64,000 nucleotides of DNA from Anisus vortex. Lineage: Eukaryota > Mollusca > Gastropoda > Planorbidae. The DNA is taken from the NCBI GenBank assembly GCA_949126835.1, contig OX421497.1:18100409-18164408 (forward strand). Reading direction: 5' to 3'. Of the stretch, positions 1-12,990 are shown piece by piece (positions within the stretch are counted from its first letter, which is position 1; every line of letters starts with the position of its first letter). Both the position numbers and the translations under genes were made by a program. The notes beneath the pieces were generated by a model. That model ran no database searches. It worked only from the letters and a program-made list of their open reading frames with translations, and was not told where the DNA came from.

Positions 1-245
1 CCCCAAGATGATATTTTATATCATTTTATACATTAAAATAAAAGATATTGTTTCCACTTTTTCCAAAATAATTGTTTATTGTTACCTGTCCAATTTATAA
101 ATGTGATATCTCTGACAATTTTGGTTTAATATGTTTGAAATTAACCAAGCACACTGCACAACAGGTAATATAAATGCAGAACTTTTACTAAAATAAATGC
201 AATAACTGGACTATGTTGCAGAGACATGAAAAGTACTGTTATTAA

Positions 246-652
246 CAGTGCTTTGGAGTCGGTAGATAAATGTTCAGACTCTGACTCCTCAGTTTTTTTT
301 CCTACTACGACTCCCCGACTCCTCTGTACAACACTATGAAAAGTATAAGTATTGCCGCTCCTAATTGTGCGTTCCGTGCCATATAGTGAAGCACATGAAA
401 AGCATGCTTCTTCACTGTCACTTAACGTGTTTGTTTTGCGGTTACGTGAGGCACTGCATGCATTGGTCTTTATTCTTACAGTAGAGAATTCATTATTTTA
501 TAAGTTTTTGTGAATTGGGACATTTAAACTTGCTTTTTTTTTAAATTCCAATCTAAATTTATTAGGAGTAGGAGTCAGAGTCAGTGCATTGTTTGCAGAC
601 TTCGACTTCAGGTACCCAAAAGTTACTCCGACTCCTCGACTCCACAGCCCTG
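246..652. mobile_element. hAT-type MITE with perfect 8-bp target duplication
   Basis: Imperfect inverted ends (CAGTGCTTTGGAGTCGG at left; reverse complement of the right end reads CAGGGCTGTGGAGTCGAGG). Flanks are identical GTTATTAA at 238-245 and 653-660. The interior is GACTCC-rich at both ends with no coding capacity. The 8-bp duplication and CAG ends are typical of hAT. Confidence 0.8.
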
Positions 653-3089
653 GTTATTAAGATAAAATAGTGTCATTTACATAAAAATCATTTTTCAACA
701 TTCATTTATTTTATATTCTCAAGAGAATCACACCATTTTAGTGTAGATGAAGATTAATTATAATAAACAAGTAGTCCAGATATAGGTCTAGAGGCTTAAA
801 GTTTATTGTTTGATGAGAAATTTGATTTTAAAAATTCTACCAATATTATAACAGTGGCCATACTGGAACCTTTTCTTCTTCAATCTCATTATCATGTTCT
901 ATTAGTTAGACAATTAAATTTTTCTCACTGATGATAACTCCCCCCCCCCCCCCCCCCCTAAATTTGAACTAAACAATTACACTTTATCTAATTAGAAAAA
1001 TATAAATTTTAAACCTTGTATTTGTATTATTTCTTTGCATGCTTATTTATTTAATTAATACTATTGTACATCTTCCCCCCCCCCCTCTCTCACAGCCTTG
1101 CATTATTTGCCCCTTTCTACATTCCTAACCATGCCACTGTGCTTTATCAATATTATAGTTAATAAAACTTGTCACACCCACAATCAGCAAGCATTTCAAA
1201 CTCACTAATGTTAATATAATAACATACTTTATTTCAGACTCATCCAACAATTAAAATTCAGCAAAATTCTAATAATTTCATCATAATATTTTTTTAGAAT
1301 AATCCCATTTTAAATGTACGGTAAGCTATACCCTACTATATAAAATAAAGTCAGTATGAAAAATATTTATTATAAACAATTATCTTAAAATATAACCGTT
1401 TAAAAATACATTATCTGCACAGTGTAAGATCAAACGAAAAAGAAAACATAGGCCTACTCATGGTTAATAAGTTATCACATAAAGACACACATATTTTTTT
1501 CTGCATACCCTTTGCATAAATTAGAAAAGCTCAAGTTTTTTCTTCTTCTTTTATACTTTATCATTTGACCAGTCATTTCAAATTCTCTTTACAAAAATGC
1601 AGTGTTGGTAATAAGTAAATGACATTGCAGATCTATGCTGGATTAAGAGAATCTCTACAAGTATCCATTCTTTAAAATAAAAATGGGATTAATGTTTACT
1701 TAATTCACTTAAGTAGTTTTTAAAACTTCCCTACTGGCTCATTGAATTTGGTTTGGGGGATAGTTAGAACAGCCATCCTTTTACTGAAAATGACAAATTA
1801 AATACTTCAATAAATATTTTAATATATAAAAGCCTAGAACTAACAATGATTTAATGTTATTATAATTTTTACAAAGCATAAAATGTAGGCCTACCCCCCC
1901 CCCCTAACAAAAAAAAATTCATGCCTATTCATACCATAGGCCTACTATACACAAATATGTAGGTACCTATAACTAACATATAGGCCTATAGGATAGGCTA
2001 GGATTAAATATTCACTTTTACTTTCTGCATCTCTCTGTATCTAATAAAAATCTTTTCTCTATAGAATTGTAGGAGTGTCTAGGTAGGCCTATATGCATAA
2101 TATAAATATTTTTAAATAGGGGAGTAGCCAGGTTATCAAGGGTTACCATAGAAGGAGGGCGGGGGGCAAAGTGCATTCTAGGTCTAGACATAGCGACATA
2201 GTTCACATAGGACATAGACATAGAATCCTAGTGTCACATTCACATAGAATAGAGTCATAGAGTTAGAGTCATAGAGTCATAGAGACTCATACTACTCATA
2301 CTACTCATAGACTTAATTATTATAATAAATGGCTTAGGCCTACACATTTTTGGGGACTAAGCATGGGTTGAAAATAATACAATAAGTATGACAACTTGTT
2401 AATTTGCCATCAATTATATCTATTTAACATTTAGTAGTTTGTGTGCAATTAAATTGGGGAAAATATTCATAAATTTCGTAAGAGAAAAATTGGCCTACAA
2501 ACTGAGATATTTTATATATTATATAGTTCAGTGCTGACTATTTTTAAAGCAACTTCCTGCTTTGCCGAGTAATTTACTCTGCAATGTCCCATTTGGAGGA
2601 ACTCGCTAAAACTAATTGGGACCCCGATATTAAAAACAAATTTGTCAGACATACTTTAATTATAATAAAGAAGCTCATCGAGTTAGAATTAAATATCATC
2701 GAGACCTCTAAATATTTTTAAAAAAATGGCAAACATACCAATAATTTTCAAAACAGCACTGCGCCATTAAAAAAGTTTATTTACACATCAAAACGATGAA
2801 AAAAAAAAAGTTTAACAACACTTTGTTGGTTTAAAATGATTTAAACACATAGATTTTATAAAAGATAGGTGAAATCAATAATACAGAACATGTACCCATT
2901 TCGATCGGCTTCAAAACTGCGCAAAAATATATCGCTTCCGCTAGACACGAAAAGTAGGTCAAAATCCAGTTTATCGAAGTAGCTACCTATACTATCCTAT
3001 ACTTAAGTTATATATTACTATTACAGTATCACACTAATTACAGTTTATTACTAGCCGACTAGCCATATAATTTATAAGACAAATCAAAC
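653..3089. other. Intergenic AT-rich sequence with poly-C runs
   Basis: No supported gene. Contains C-runs (941-959, about 1077-1086, 1896-1903), many TAGGCCTA-type octamers between 1450 and 2340, and a short tandem of AGAGTCATAG/ACTCATACT units at about 2190-2310. Confidence 0.6.
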
Positions 3090-3930
3090 TTTGGATGGAT
3101 GGCAACAGACTAAAAATGAACACATCAATCATCAAAACTGAATTCATTCTGTTTGGGGCAAAGCAACAAATAAAAAAATGCCTAACAAATTATCTACTAG
3201 TCAACAATGATCACATCCATAAATCAACTCAAATAAAATATCTTGGCGTAAATTTAGATGAAAATCTAACCTTCAATTATCAAATAAAAAACAAATGTAA
3301 ATCAGCAATGTGGAATCTGCAGAGAATAAAAAGTATTATAAACATATTAGGCCTATACCTATAACTCTATAACTGGCTCTAACAAAAGAGGCATGTGACA
3401 CATTAATCATAGGAATCATAGGCCTGGTAATCTCTCAGACTATGCAAACTTCTGTACCAAGGACTGCCAGAATCAGAATGTGACTTGAAAAGCTACAATG
3501 GGTCAAAAACAAAGCTGCAAAAATTGTTCTGAACAATCAAGGAAACCCAACAACCTGTCTGCACTGGCTACCTATAACACTTAGGATAAAATTCAAAGTT
3601 GGGACCATTAATTTTTAAAAGCCTTCATGGTCTATCTCCACAGTACGTCAGATCCATGGTTGAGCCACACACATTAGAGAAAGCAGGTCTGTGTTCAAAC
3701 AAAATTCATTTGCAGATCGCTCCTACAGCGTTGTAGCACCTCTATGGTGGAACAAACTTCCAAACACACAATTAAACAAGCAGATAAAATTGACATTTTT
3801 AAAACAAAATTAAAAATATCCTTATTCAATTAATTTTAATAGCATAGGGTAAATGTTAGGACTAATTGTTATGAAGAGGGCTATATAAATGATGTAATTT
3901 GTACTTAAACTAAGTCCCAAACAGAGTTCA
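3090..3930 (+). pseudogene. 5'-truncated LINE, reverse-transcriptase C-terminal part
   Basis: The frame at 3095-3364 reads the conserved RT segment (IIKTEFILFGAKQQ, then IKYLGVNLDENLTF). Downstream, with frameshifts and stops, come NKAAKIVLN, CLHWLPIT, RIKFKV and LHGLSPQYVRSM, the usual 3' end of CR1/RTE/Jockey-like ORF2. The element is truncated, has stops, and is not functional. A relative lies antisense at 20160-20565. Confidence 0.8.
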
Positions 3931-5052
3931 AGAAAGTTTGGCAAAGGCTGGGTCACCTGGGTGACTCAGTCTATTGAGTTTATTTAATTATTGATTAATT
4001 AATTTTTATTGCTAGTTTATTCTTAAAATTGTGTAAAAAAGTTTGGTTTGCATATATGAAACTGTTAGTAGTTATTTTAATTTCACACAATCTATTATAT
4101 TCATATTATATAATCTTCAATAAAATAGAAATTCTTAATTAAAAAACAACAACTAATTACTGTACTAATACTGATAAGCCTACATAACTGCAGCTTGAAT
4201 CAGACTAAAACAGATGTCATAGGCATAGGACATAAACTATATATTTAGCTATATATTTTAGCTTCTGAGCTAACTACAGTATTCAAGTTATTCTAACCTA
4301 ATATAACATAATAAACATATTAATATCTTTTCTGCAGTGCAAAATAGTAATAATATATACATACATTTAAAGCTTTTAAAATCTAAACTGAAATACAACA
4401 TGAAATTCTATTAAAATATCCAGAATGTCTAGATCAAAATCATGTTACAGATAAGCATAGGACAAAAAAATCTTCTTTATAGAGGAAGCTTTGATAACAT
4501 ATAAATATAATAAGGCAATTAAAATAATTGACAAAATTAACATCATACTGGTATATAATTTAAAGGGGCTGCTTTGCTATTTACTATATTGTTTCTAAAC
4601 TGTTAGACAATATGGATAAACATATATATATATACTTTGCATATACATTTTTCTTATATCATTGCCTAAGCATGGTGGTCAGGTGTCACCATGACATAAA
4701 GCTGCTAAGTTGGGTTCATTTGTAAGAAAGAGCCCGATCTGTGGCAGTTACAAAGAGCCAGCATGATTTGTGATTTGGCCTGTTTCAGAATACACAACAT
4801 CCCATGATTGCAAATACAGGCTTTTGAAAGAAATTTTTGCTAATCCCAATCCATTGGGTACAAATAATCCAATTCCTTAGATAGTAATCTGTTCTTGTGT
4901 TCTTACTTCTAAGAAGTGGGGTTCAGATATGATGTACGTATTGTGACTGTTGACTTATGACTAGAAGACACTATTGAAAATTAGCTAAACTCACTATATC
5001 TGACTTCATTTTCAAAAATTCTAAAAATTTACTTTTTAGGTACTGAAAACTA
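3931..5052. other. Upstream region of the coiled-coil gene
   Basis: AT-rich, no open frame of note. It includes a short TA-rich stretch at 4622-4635 and presumably the promoter and 5' UTR of the gene starting at 5053, but no clear core promoter motif could be picked. Confidence 0.4.
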
Positions 5053-7464
5053 ATGGAATTTCTTCAAGCTCTTGATGATGCTATACTGCAAGGCATTTCT
5101 AAAGAAGAATTTGCTAAGCTGTGGGATATGGAGCTTAAACTCAAGCTACAAAAAGAGGAAAGCCGAACTCTGGAACTAAAGCTTGCTTGTGCAAGTCTAA
5201 TGGTAATATTTGTATATACAAATTTATGATCAATTAGAATGTGCGCAGCAGTCTGTCTTCACCATGCCCTGGTGCCTGGATATCCAGGCCTATAGTCAGG
5301 ATTTTGTGCTACCATGCAAAAGTGCATAAGAGAGCCAACACGTTAATAATGTCCAGGGTAATTCTAAAGATGGGGAGAAGAACTGTAGAGCATGTAAGGT
5401 TACAATGGTTACGGCATGACGCAGGGTGGCTTATCTTGGTCCACCTCTTTACATCGTTAGGCCCTGAACGTAAGAGCCAAAAGGCTCGTCCATTTTCGTC
5501 TAAGAGTTTTGAAATGGGTAATGCTATAGGATTATTTCCTGGAATTATGTGGTGTTCCAGAGTGTACTTTACTAAAAAGGCTACCCACATCTAACTGTGG
5601 CTATGCTAGTAAACAGTTGCCAATAAAACAAACTCTGTTGGCCACAATGGTTTTTTTAAATGATTATTATGTCCTTGTTTATAGTTTATTTGAAAATAAG
5701 ATGTTATGGTGGTTTTAAAACATTCAGTCTTTGGTTTATGATTGTTTACAAAAAAACTATACAATTTAAAATTAAACGTACATTCTAAAATAAGACAATA
5801 GCTGGCTATTCGTTTTGCATAATGTAATAACAAATTTGTCCATATTAAAACTTATACATTAATTAGCATTGAAATAAAGTCATGTTTAATGTTAAAGTTG
5901 AAGTATTTATTATTTATCAGGGGTGAGCAAACTATGGTTTAAGAGCCTATTGTAGCTCACACTTCCAATATGAATGGCTTGCACTTGTTTAAAGAAAACT
6001 GAAATAATGAAACCACTGAACATTGATTACTAGCTGTATAGTTTAATTCTGATGATTTATTAATGGAATTAATTGTAATGTTAAATGACATCTAGTATTA
6101 ATATTAACAAAAATGACCTATGATTTGGGTAACATGTATCTCCATCCCCCTTCTACCACTTCTGTTTTCATCAGGGCTCACGTCCTTCTGTTAACTAATG
6201 AATCAAGCTCGCATTTTGCCCTCCTCTGTTGTAAATTAATATTTCAACTGTGAAATATTTCTCAGTTAGTAAACTGTTCATTTAAAGTTAGGAAAAACAG
6301 ATAATAACTTTTCTATTATCGTTGTTATGTTTTTAGCTATAAATATAAATAAACTTTGATCCTAGTAAATGTTTATTCTTAAATTTTGTTTTCAGATTAG
6401 CCTTTTTGTTTTTTATGACAAACTCAAAATATTTTGTATATGAAAAAGTTAAACAGTTTCTTTTTACAAGCTTAATTGTAGTACATTTATTTTTACAGGA
6501 TAAATGTTTACCAGAGAATTTTATGGAGAAAATAGAACATCTAATAAAAGATCATCTTAGGATTCAAGAAGAGAAAATTGAAGTGCTGAAAACCAGTGTT
6601 CTCAACCAAAGCCAAATTCAATATGAAGAAATAGCTAAACTTCTTGAAACACAAGCAGGGTTGATTGGCCAAGTAATGAGGTGCGAACTTGATCGAGCAG
6701 TTCAATACTTACATTCTGGTGCTGGTGTTCCACCTGTATCAGCTACTCCTGGACTTGCCAGCTATTCTTCCTCTCAGGCTAACTATAACTATGTTCCTGC
6801 TCCTGCTCAGGCAAGTAATGACTTCATGGAAGCTGAGAATAATGGAAGCGCTTCACATGCATACCAGACTCAGTTTAATTTCCTGGCAGATTCCAAGGCT
6901 AAGCAGAAAGCTAATCCAGAAAGCGCTCAACAGACTAAGAAACCCCAGCCCAAAAAAAAGAAGAAAGCAAAGGCCCCTTCTTTAATTCCATTTAGTGATG
7001 ATGATATTGAATATTTACCGCCTGATGGATCAGAATTTACCATTTCTGATGTCCAGCAATTAGTTACCTCTGGTGACTGCCACAATACATCTTTTTACAT
7101 TTTAGAAGATTGTCCTTGCAAAGTCCGACTCTCTTTATGGTTTGGTAGTAAAAATGTCTTGATTGTTCATCTGTATGTTGCAGGCTTGTCTGATGAGCCT
7201 CTACCTTCTGCCAGAATATTTGAATCTGTTGGTTACATCAAAAATAAAAATTCAGGCGCCTTTTCCCCTTTATTTGAAATTGTGAGTCAACCTTTGAGAA
7301 AAATCACATCTACAACAGAACGCCAAGCAGTTGGCTCTGTGTGTCTGAAGACTTCAGGTGGAACATTCAAAGATGTTACCTTCCAAGTACTAGAAGATAG
7401 AGGCTTTATCATAAATAATAGTATTGTCATAAAATGGATTTCTGAATCATTTGACGCAAATTAA
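5053..7464 (+). CDS. Uncharacterised coiled-coil protein with C-terminal beta-rich domain (two exons)
   Basis: Two exons join in phase 0: 5053-5202 (ATG, 50 codons, donor GTAATA) and 6499-7464 (acceptor TTTTTACAG, stop TAA), giving about 371 residues. The open frame before 6499 is intronic read-through, because it is low-complexity and follows no start of its own. A possible acceptor (ACTTTTTAG, ending 5039) lies just 5' of the ATG, so a 5' non-coding exon is likely. Residues 1-110 are charged and heptad-like (KLWDMELKLKLQKEE, EKIEHLIKDHLRIQEEKIE), suggesting a coiled coil. Residues ~115-195 are S/A/Y/Q-rich and probably disordered. Residues ~196-210 are a lysine-rich stretch (PKKKKKAKA) that could be a nuclear signal. 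Residues ~240-371 alternate hydrophobic strands (RLSLWFGSKNVLIVHLYVAG, VTFQVLEDRGFI), faintly like a TRAF/MATH sandwich, but I cannot confirm that family. The codons run cleanly to the stop, so this looks like a live gene. Function unknown. Confidence 0.72.
5203..6498 (+). other. Intron 1 of the coiled-coil gene, with repeat insertions
   Basis: GT-AG intron of about 1.3 kb. 5230-5590 is a GC-richer dispersed repeat that also occurs at 10790-11105 (shared GGTGCCTGGAT, TTTGTGCTACC and GGCTCGTCC blocks). At 5918 CAGGGGTGAGCAAACTATGG resembles a hAT terminal repeat, but no matching right end is visible. The rest is AT-rich without coding signal. Confidence 0.6.
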
Positions 7465-8980
7465 TGAATTTCTTCTTCTAAAATTGTTTCCTATTTATTT
7501 AAATCATTTGATGTATTTATTCAGAAGAAAGTCTTCATTTATAAATTATAAGCAAACAAAAGTATTTAATTATTTTAAATATATTCTTTTCTTTATTTAA
7601 AGAACCAATTATAAAATCACTACTTGTATTTAATTTAGGAAACAGGCTGGCATAATGTTACAATTTGCATAAAGCCTGAAGTCCTTTGTACAGTAGCATC
7701 TATAATTTAAACACTTGGATTGCTAATGAAATATATGTCATGGAAAATTATATTTTCATTTTGTGTATTCACTATGAATTAATTTACTATGATATGAAGA
7801 CAAGCATATAATGGTATAAACAGTGCAGATTGAACATAAGTTGTTGATAGAATATTGTGCTAATGGTATATCATATGCAACTTTATATTTATAATGTTAG
7901 TATTGATTAAATTGATGGCAGTGATGATTTTTGTAAGAAATTTTCTCTAGGTCTGGAGCTGTCGGTCACTGCCTAGAGATTACCCTGTACAATATGTAAT
8001 ATGACATCACTAACAACTAACAATTCCTTATTAGGCCTACATTATTTGAATATTCTATACTCTAGCAATAAAATGGTACAATTAAAAACTTTTAGTTCTG
8101 AATGAGTATTTAATTCTTACTAATGACCCTCTCATTTAACTTTGCTCCAGGCGTCCATCAATTTGCATTTCCATATACAGGTGTAAAAAACTATATAATT
8201 TGAAAGATATAATGATTTCATAAGTTGTCAATTGTGAAAATAGTTTTTACACATGGTAATTAAAACAAATGCTAAGACTAGTAAGACCAATATTTTGTGC
8301 TGAAAAAGTTTTTTCCATATTCATATACAGGTCCTTCTAATCAGTTGGTGTAATATTTTCTATATTGAGCTAGTATAGCTCAAGCGATTTGTTTTTTTGT
8401 TGATTGAAACTGAAATTGATTTGGGCAAGGGATTTTTTTTTTGGTAAAACAAAAATATCATTTTCTAAGGAATTATGAATTTTATTTTGATTTCTGGAAA
8501 CAAAAATGTGTTTCCTTTATTGTGTAGACCATGATTAATGAATGTTTTGATTACTTTAGTATACAATGTGAATGGTGTAAATGTAAAAAGTGTGATTCAA
8601 TTAGCGGTTGAAATAAGTTAAATCAATTGTGTTTAAAAGTATGATCTCTTTCATTCAATGAATCCCATCAGGAAAATGTCTACATGTGAACAGAAATACA
8701 AGGTGTGGCTTTATTTGTTTCTTATGTCAATTTTAATTCTACTGAAGGTTTTCACTGGATTCTTCTATTCTATTTACACAGATAAGTTGAGAATGTTTAT
8801 GTCAATGTCAGCTGTGAAACAAACTTTTTCTTGACAAGCCTTCCCATTGCTTACATTTTTTTGAAGTCATTGTTATACAATAGTTTGGTTTTATTTTTTG
8901 TTAAAACTAAAATATCTTTCTTGTTATTTAAACTTTCTTTCCACATTTAAGAATAAAACTTGAATGCATTAAACTAAATT
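7465..8980 (+). other. Probable 3' UTR of the coiled-coil gene
   Basis: AT-rich sequence after the stop with no open frame. AATAAA-type polyadenylation signals are seen near 8066 and at 8952-8957; the latter is followed by a T/G-rich stretch. The true 3' end cannot be fixed without transcript data. Confidence 0.4.
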
Positions 8981-10780
8981 GTTTGTAATGCTGTTTGGCT
9001 TTCATTTGATGACAATAGAAAGGAAACATTATTTTAATACAGGATTACATTTGATGACAATATAAAGGAAACATTTTAATTTTAATACAGGATTACATTT
9101 GATGACAATATAAAGGAAACATTATTTTAATACAGGATTACATTTGATGACAATAGAAAGGAACATTATTTAAATCCACTTTTGCTTATGTCCGTTAGCT
9201 TACAACTTAAGGCATCAATCTGGAACTTCTATAGATTTACTTTGGGGCCATGTAGATAATACATTCGCAAAAAAGTCGTCTTTTCATACCCCTCTCTCTC
9301 TCATCCCTCCTGTTACTCAGTGTTACTCCCGTACTTTCTTGGACCCTCCACCAAGACCACCGTAAGTACCGTATTTACGATGGTCTTGCCCCCATTCCTC
9401 CAATTAGCATCTTTACCTATACACTCCCTCCCCGTTTGAAAAATTATTTTGTCTCGAGGGATTTGTTTTAGGACTAATATTTAGATCTATGTTTTCTTTT
9501 TAATATCGAGTTTGGTATTGTGGATTTTATGAAAGAAAATAGCCTACAATATGACATTCAGATTTTATTGTCTTGACCACCACAGCATGATAATGATAAA
9601 TCGTAAAATAAAATAAAAATTAAACGAAAGAGAAATTATTAAACTATTTTCAAGAATTGGAAATATCAATCAATCAGATAGGCCCATCACATGGATATTT
9701 AAGTACTGAGTCATGAATGATCGTATGGCCTGAATCAGATGTTTATTTCTTCCAATAATTGAAACAATTTCATTTGCATTTATAAGCAAGTATTGCACAT
9801 CAGTCTTGAACTTGAATTAGCCTCGAATGTCCTTTTAAATTTTTACGTCACTTCAAATTTAATAAATATTTAGCCTACATTAGGCCATATTGTGTTTCAA
9901 TGAGAGCAGACGTGTGAAAAGTCTCGTTACCCGTGACCTGCAAGTGAGAAAGTAATTTGTGTTAAAATCTGTGTCATTTCACCCAGTCTTCTGTCCGAGC
10001 GGTTTGTTTTTTAAATCGTTACAAAAACTATAGGCCTACATACCTAAATGTCTCATGTCTGTGTGCGTACATACACATATCAAGATTCCCCCCTCCAGTA
10101 CGCAAAATCTACTAAATGTAACCACTCCCTCCCACCTCATTGAGTACCTACGTAATATATCTTATGGATAGCCCTTTTAAAAAATCAAGACATAAGGGCA
10201 TCGAGACTCTATGATCTTGGACACAACTCCAGGATTCAACAGAAAATTGGAAAAGGAATGTTACATGGAGTATGGCGGCTAGAGTGTTAAAGAAGTATGT
10301 TACAGGCCTAAGTTCAGTAGGCCCTACCGGGGGTAATATAATTTTTACATCAAATAGGCCTAATCCTATAATGTTGAAAAGAAAATGGGTAGAATTAAGT
10401 CAAATTTATATAAAAGTAAGCCTATAATGAAATGTAATATAGTTATGGTACGCCTAGATATCCTTTCTCATTTTACTATAGTAGCGTCTCTAGCGACCGC
10501 TGGCTTACGTCGAAAAAAAAATGGCGGAATCGAGCTTCACTTTTAGTGACTGCGCATATAGGGATTGCGCATTCTGTTCTAAACCTAGGCTATTATGTGA
10601 TGGACACACACTACTGTACCCATGGGCCTCAAAGCGGCGTAGTGTGTAAACCGCCAGTACTTTTCTTTTAGAAAACACCGACGGGCTAACGCATGGGAGA
10701 CAGCCCCCGCGGCATGTCCGAGATTCATTGCACTGCCGAGAGGCCACGGGGTCTCGGTGGGGAGGAAGCAATGGATGCTG
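8981..10780. other. Intergenic region with a small tandem repeat and a possible degenerate DNA element
   Basis: 9003-9170 has about 3.5 copies of a 45-50-bp unit containing TTTGATGACAATA(T/G)AAAGG. A G/C-rich left edge (GGGGCCATGTAGATAATACA, 9243) and a right edge near 10172 (ATGGATAGCCC) are faintly inverted, like PIF/Harbinger-type ends, but too degraded to be sure. No gene seen. Confidence 0.4.
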
Positions 10781-10789
10781 CAACCTGTC

Positions 10790-11113
10790 TCACGATCCAC
10801 CCGGTGCCTGGATGCCTGTGCCTAGAGGCCTAGAGTATAGTATTTGTGCTACCGGGTGACAATGCAGATATACGGGCGAGCCACCACGATAATGATCCTT
10901 AGGGGAACCGCAGCGAACGGTCGCTGGCCTGCGGAAACCTTCCCTTTTACATGGCACGCCACGACTTCGGCGTGCCGTGGGGTGGCTGGAGCCCGGACAG
11001 AGTTTAAACTCAATTCTAATGCGTTACGCCCCAAAGTAAAGAGCTTCGGCTCGTCCGGGTTTTTAAGAGACTTCTAGTATGTGCTGGACACACTCCGAAC
11101 CCGGGGAAAAGAT
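10790..11113. repeat. Dispersed GC-rich repeat, copy B (split by a hAT insertion)
   Basis: Shares blocks GGTGCCTGGAT, TTTGTGCTACC and GGCTCGTCC with 5230-5590. It carries on after the hAT element at 12904-12990, where CCTAGCCTTCATCAGGAT and TTCGGTACGCCAG match a tRNA-derived SINE also at 19750-19830. The short open frames in it are not coding. Confidence 0.55.
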
Positions 11114-12903
11114 CAGTAGCGTAGCCAGGGGGGAGCAGGGGGAGCGGCCGCTCCCCCTACGACCATTTTTGAAAAAAAAGGGGCCTTTTTTCGGGAAAAA
11201 AAAATTCATTCATAATTTTTACAAGCCACGAAGCACAATTTATGCTGTTTTTTTTAATGTTTTTTTTTAATTTAAATTGCATTTCAACAATTTATTTAAT
11301 TGATTACTATCATTTTGAATTATTCAGCGTGCTAACAAGCTAAAAGTCAAACTGATCAACTATATTATTTTTAAAAGACAATTTATTTAGTGCGTAGCAA
11401 GACCAAAAGAAAAGGAGCGTAATAGAGAAAATCATTAAAGATCTGTTTTTAAATAGAAAATTAACCTGTTTGTTATTATCAGCTATAAAAAAAAATCTAC
11501 TCGAAGCTAACACAATATTTAATTTCTCTACTTACACATAGGCCTAAATAGTTATCAACATTTGAATTTAGTTGTCAAGAAATTATTCTCGTAATAAATA
11601 TAAAGTCTTTAATGTAAGATCTCTTTTGTTTTCATTATTTTGTTAACTGAGATTTACTCTAACATATTATTTTAAACCGAAGGGAAAGCAATCCGCATAA
11701 ATTGTAAATGATGAAGATATAAAAAAAATTATACAAACTGAGTAGTTGTTTTAAAGTTTAAAAATGTACATGTACATTTTTTAGTCATATAATATTTATA
11801 TAATTTTCAACTATCTTGTGTAATTCGATCATTTTACAGTTATAAATTGTAAGCCATTAATTTTTTAAAAGGAAACATAAAAGAAACATATTAGAAATAT
11901 TAATGTAAAGAAAAAAGGTTAATTATCTCCCTTCAAGTAAATTCTCAAAATTTGATGCTAGTGATACCAAACGAGTTAATTGTTTTAATATAACTAGTGT
12001 ACTTCTGAAAATGCTCATCTATCCTAATTTGCCTTAAATTAGGGAAAGAGTTAAATGTTTTGAAACTGATTTCACGGGAAGATATGCCCAGTTTCAATGC
12101 AAATCTATTCCAGTTGCCCCAATACTTCAAGTGCTTTTGGTCCCAGTCTTGTAAATGGAAGATTAACTTGCTAAAATGTGTCGCCAAGTCATACAGAAAC
12201 ATTGGCTTCAACAGTCAGTTCTTCTCAATCAATAATTTTTTTTTCCCATTAAGATACATCTTTATTGCTTCCAGACAAGAAAATAATATATCCAAGACTT
12301 TACGTATGCTCCGTATGACTTTCTTCTATAAAAGACTTGAGAAACTATACAATTGACTATCTTAACAATCACAGATTGCAAGTCCAATGATGGGAGCTTC
12401 GAATACAAAGATTCCCGAACTAAAACAGTCCAGTGTGATTCCCATGTAGTTCGCCATGCAGCACCCACTAATTATGATGACATATGTTGTTTTCACTTGC
12501 ATTAAACAATATTCTTGGAGGTCTTTCGCGTGCCACTGAAAATTGTTCTGCGTGCCAAGTTTGGCACGCGTGCCTTAGGTTGTCGACCCCTGCTATAGAG
12601 CATTTGTGTTGATTCTATAAATACTTTTCGATACTAGATGTTCATCGCGAAAATGAGCAGTAGATGCAATCAATTTTGCAGAAATTCCTATCACTATTAG
12701 CTGCTAGAAAAAGAATCGTGAATGGTTAAATAAAAACTGCACTATTATACAGTGTGTGTATTATCAGGCACAGGTTTTTTTTATAACACACTTGATACGT
12801 ACAAATTCTTAGTTATTCTATTAATTTGTAAAAATTGCTAAAAGTGGGGCCTTTTTCCCAAAAATTTCGCTCCCCCTAGCGTCAAAACCTGGCTACGCCA
12901 CTG
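11114..12903. mobile_element. hAT element with perfect 8-bp target duplication
   Basis: Terminal inverted repeats CAGTAGCGTAGCCAGG (left) and, reverse-complemented, CAGTGGCGTAGCCAGG (right). GAAAAGAT is duplicated at 11106-11113 and 12904-12911. The subterminal sequence is also inverted (GGGGGAGC / GCTCCCCC). A second hAT-type end, reading CAGGGGTCGACAACC on the minus strand, terminates at 12592, so an older element is nested or fused inside. Confidence 0.85.
11945..12211 (-). pseudogene. hAT transposase fragment
   Basis: The minus-strand frame encodes NRFALKLGISSREISFKTFN and SFPNLRQIRIDEHFQKYTSY, a segment of a hAT/BED-type transposase. The same segment occurs at about 42110-42225 (+) as NRFALKLDISGREFNFKT. 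Short and isolated; not functional. Confidence 0.6.
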
Positions 12904-12990
12904 GAAAAGATCCTAGCCTTCATCAGGATTTAAACCTTCGGTACGCCAGCTGAACGCGCTGCCTCTCGGCCACTGTGTCCCATGGGTGTA
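12904..12990 (-). repeat. tRNA-derived SINE fragment, copy 1
   Basis: On the minus strand it reads a tRNA-like segment (GCTGGCGTACCGAAGG, then a degenerate B-box). It matches 19750-19830. In the unbroken repeat it would continue from 11113. Confidence 0.55.

Noticed and set aside
5241..5594. 117-residue open frame in the first intron
   Set aside because: It lies in a dispersed repeat shared with 10790-11105 and has no protein-like pattern.
6406..6498. Using the upstream ATG at 6406-6418 as the start of the coiled-coil gene
   Set aside because: That stretch is intron-like and ends in an acceptor; the 5053-5202 exon joins in phase and adds matching coiled-coil sequence.
9242..10172. Possible PIF/Harbinger element
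   Set aside because: The ends are only faintly inverted and the target duplication is not clear.
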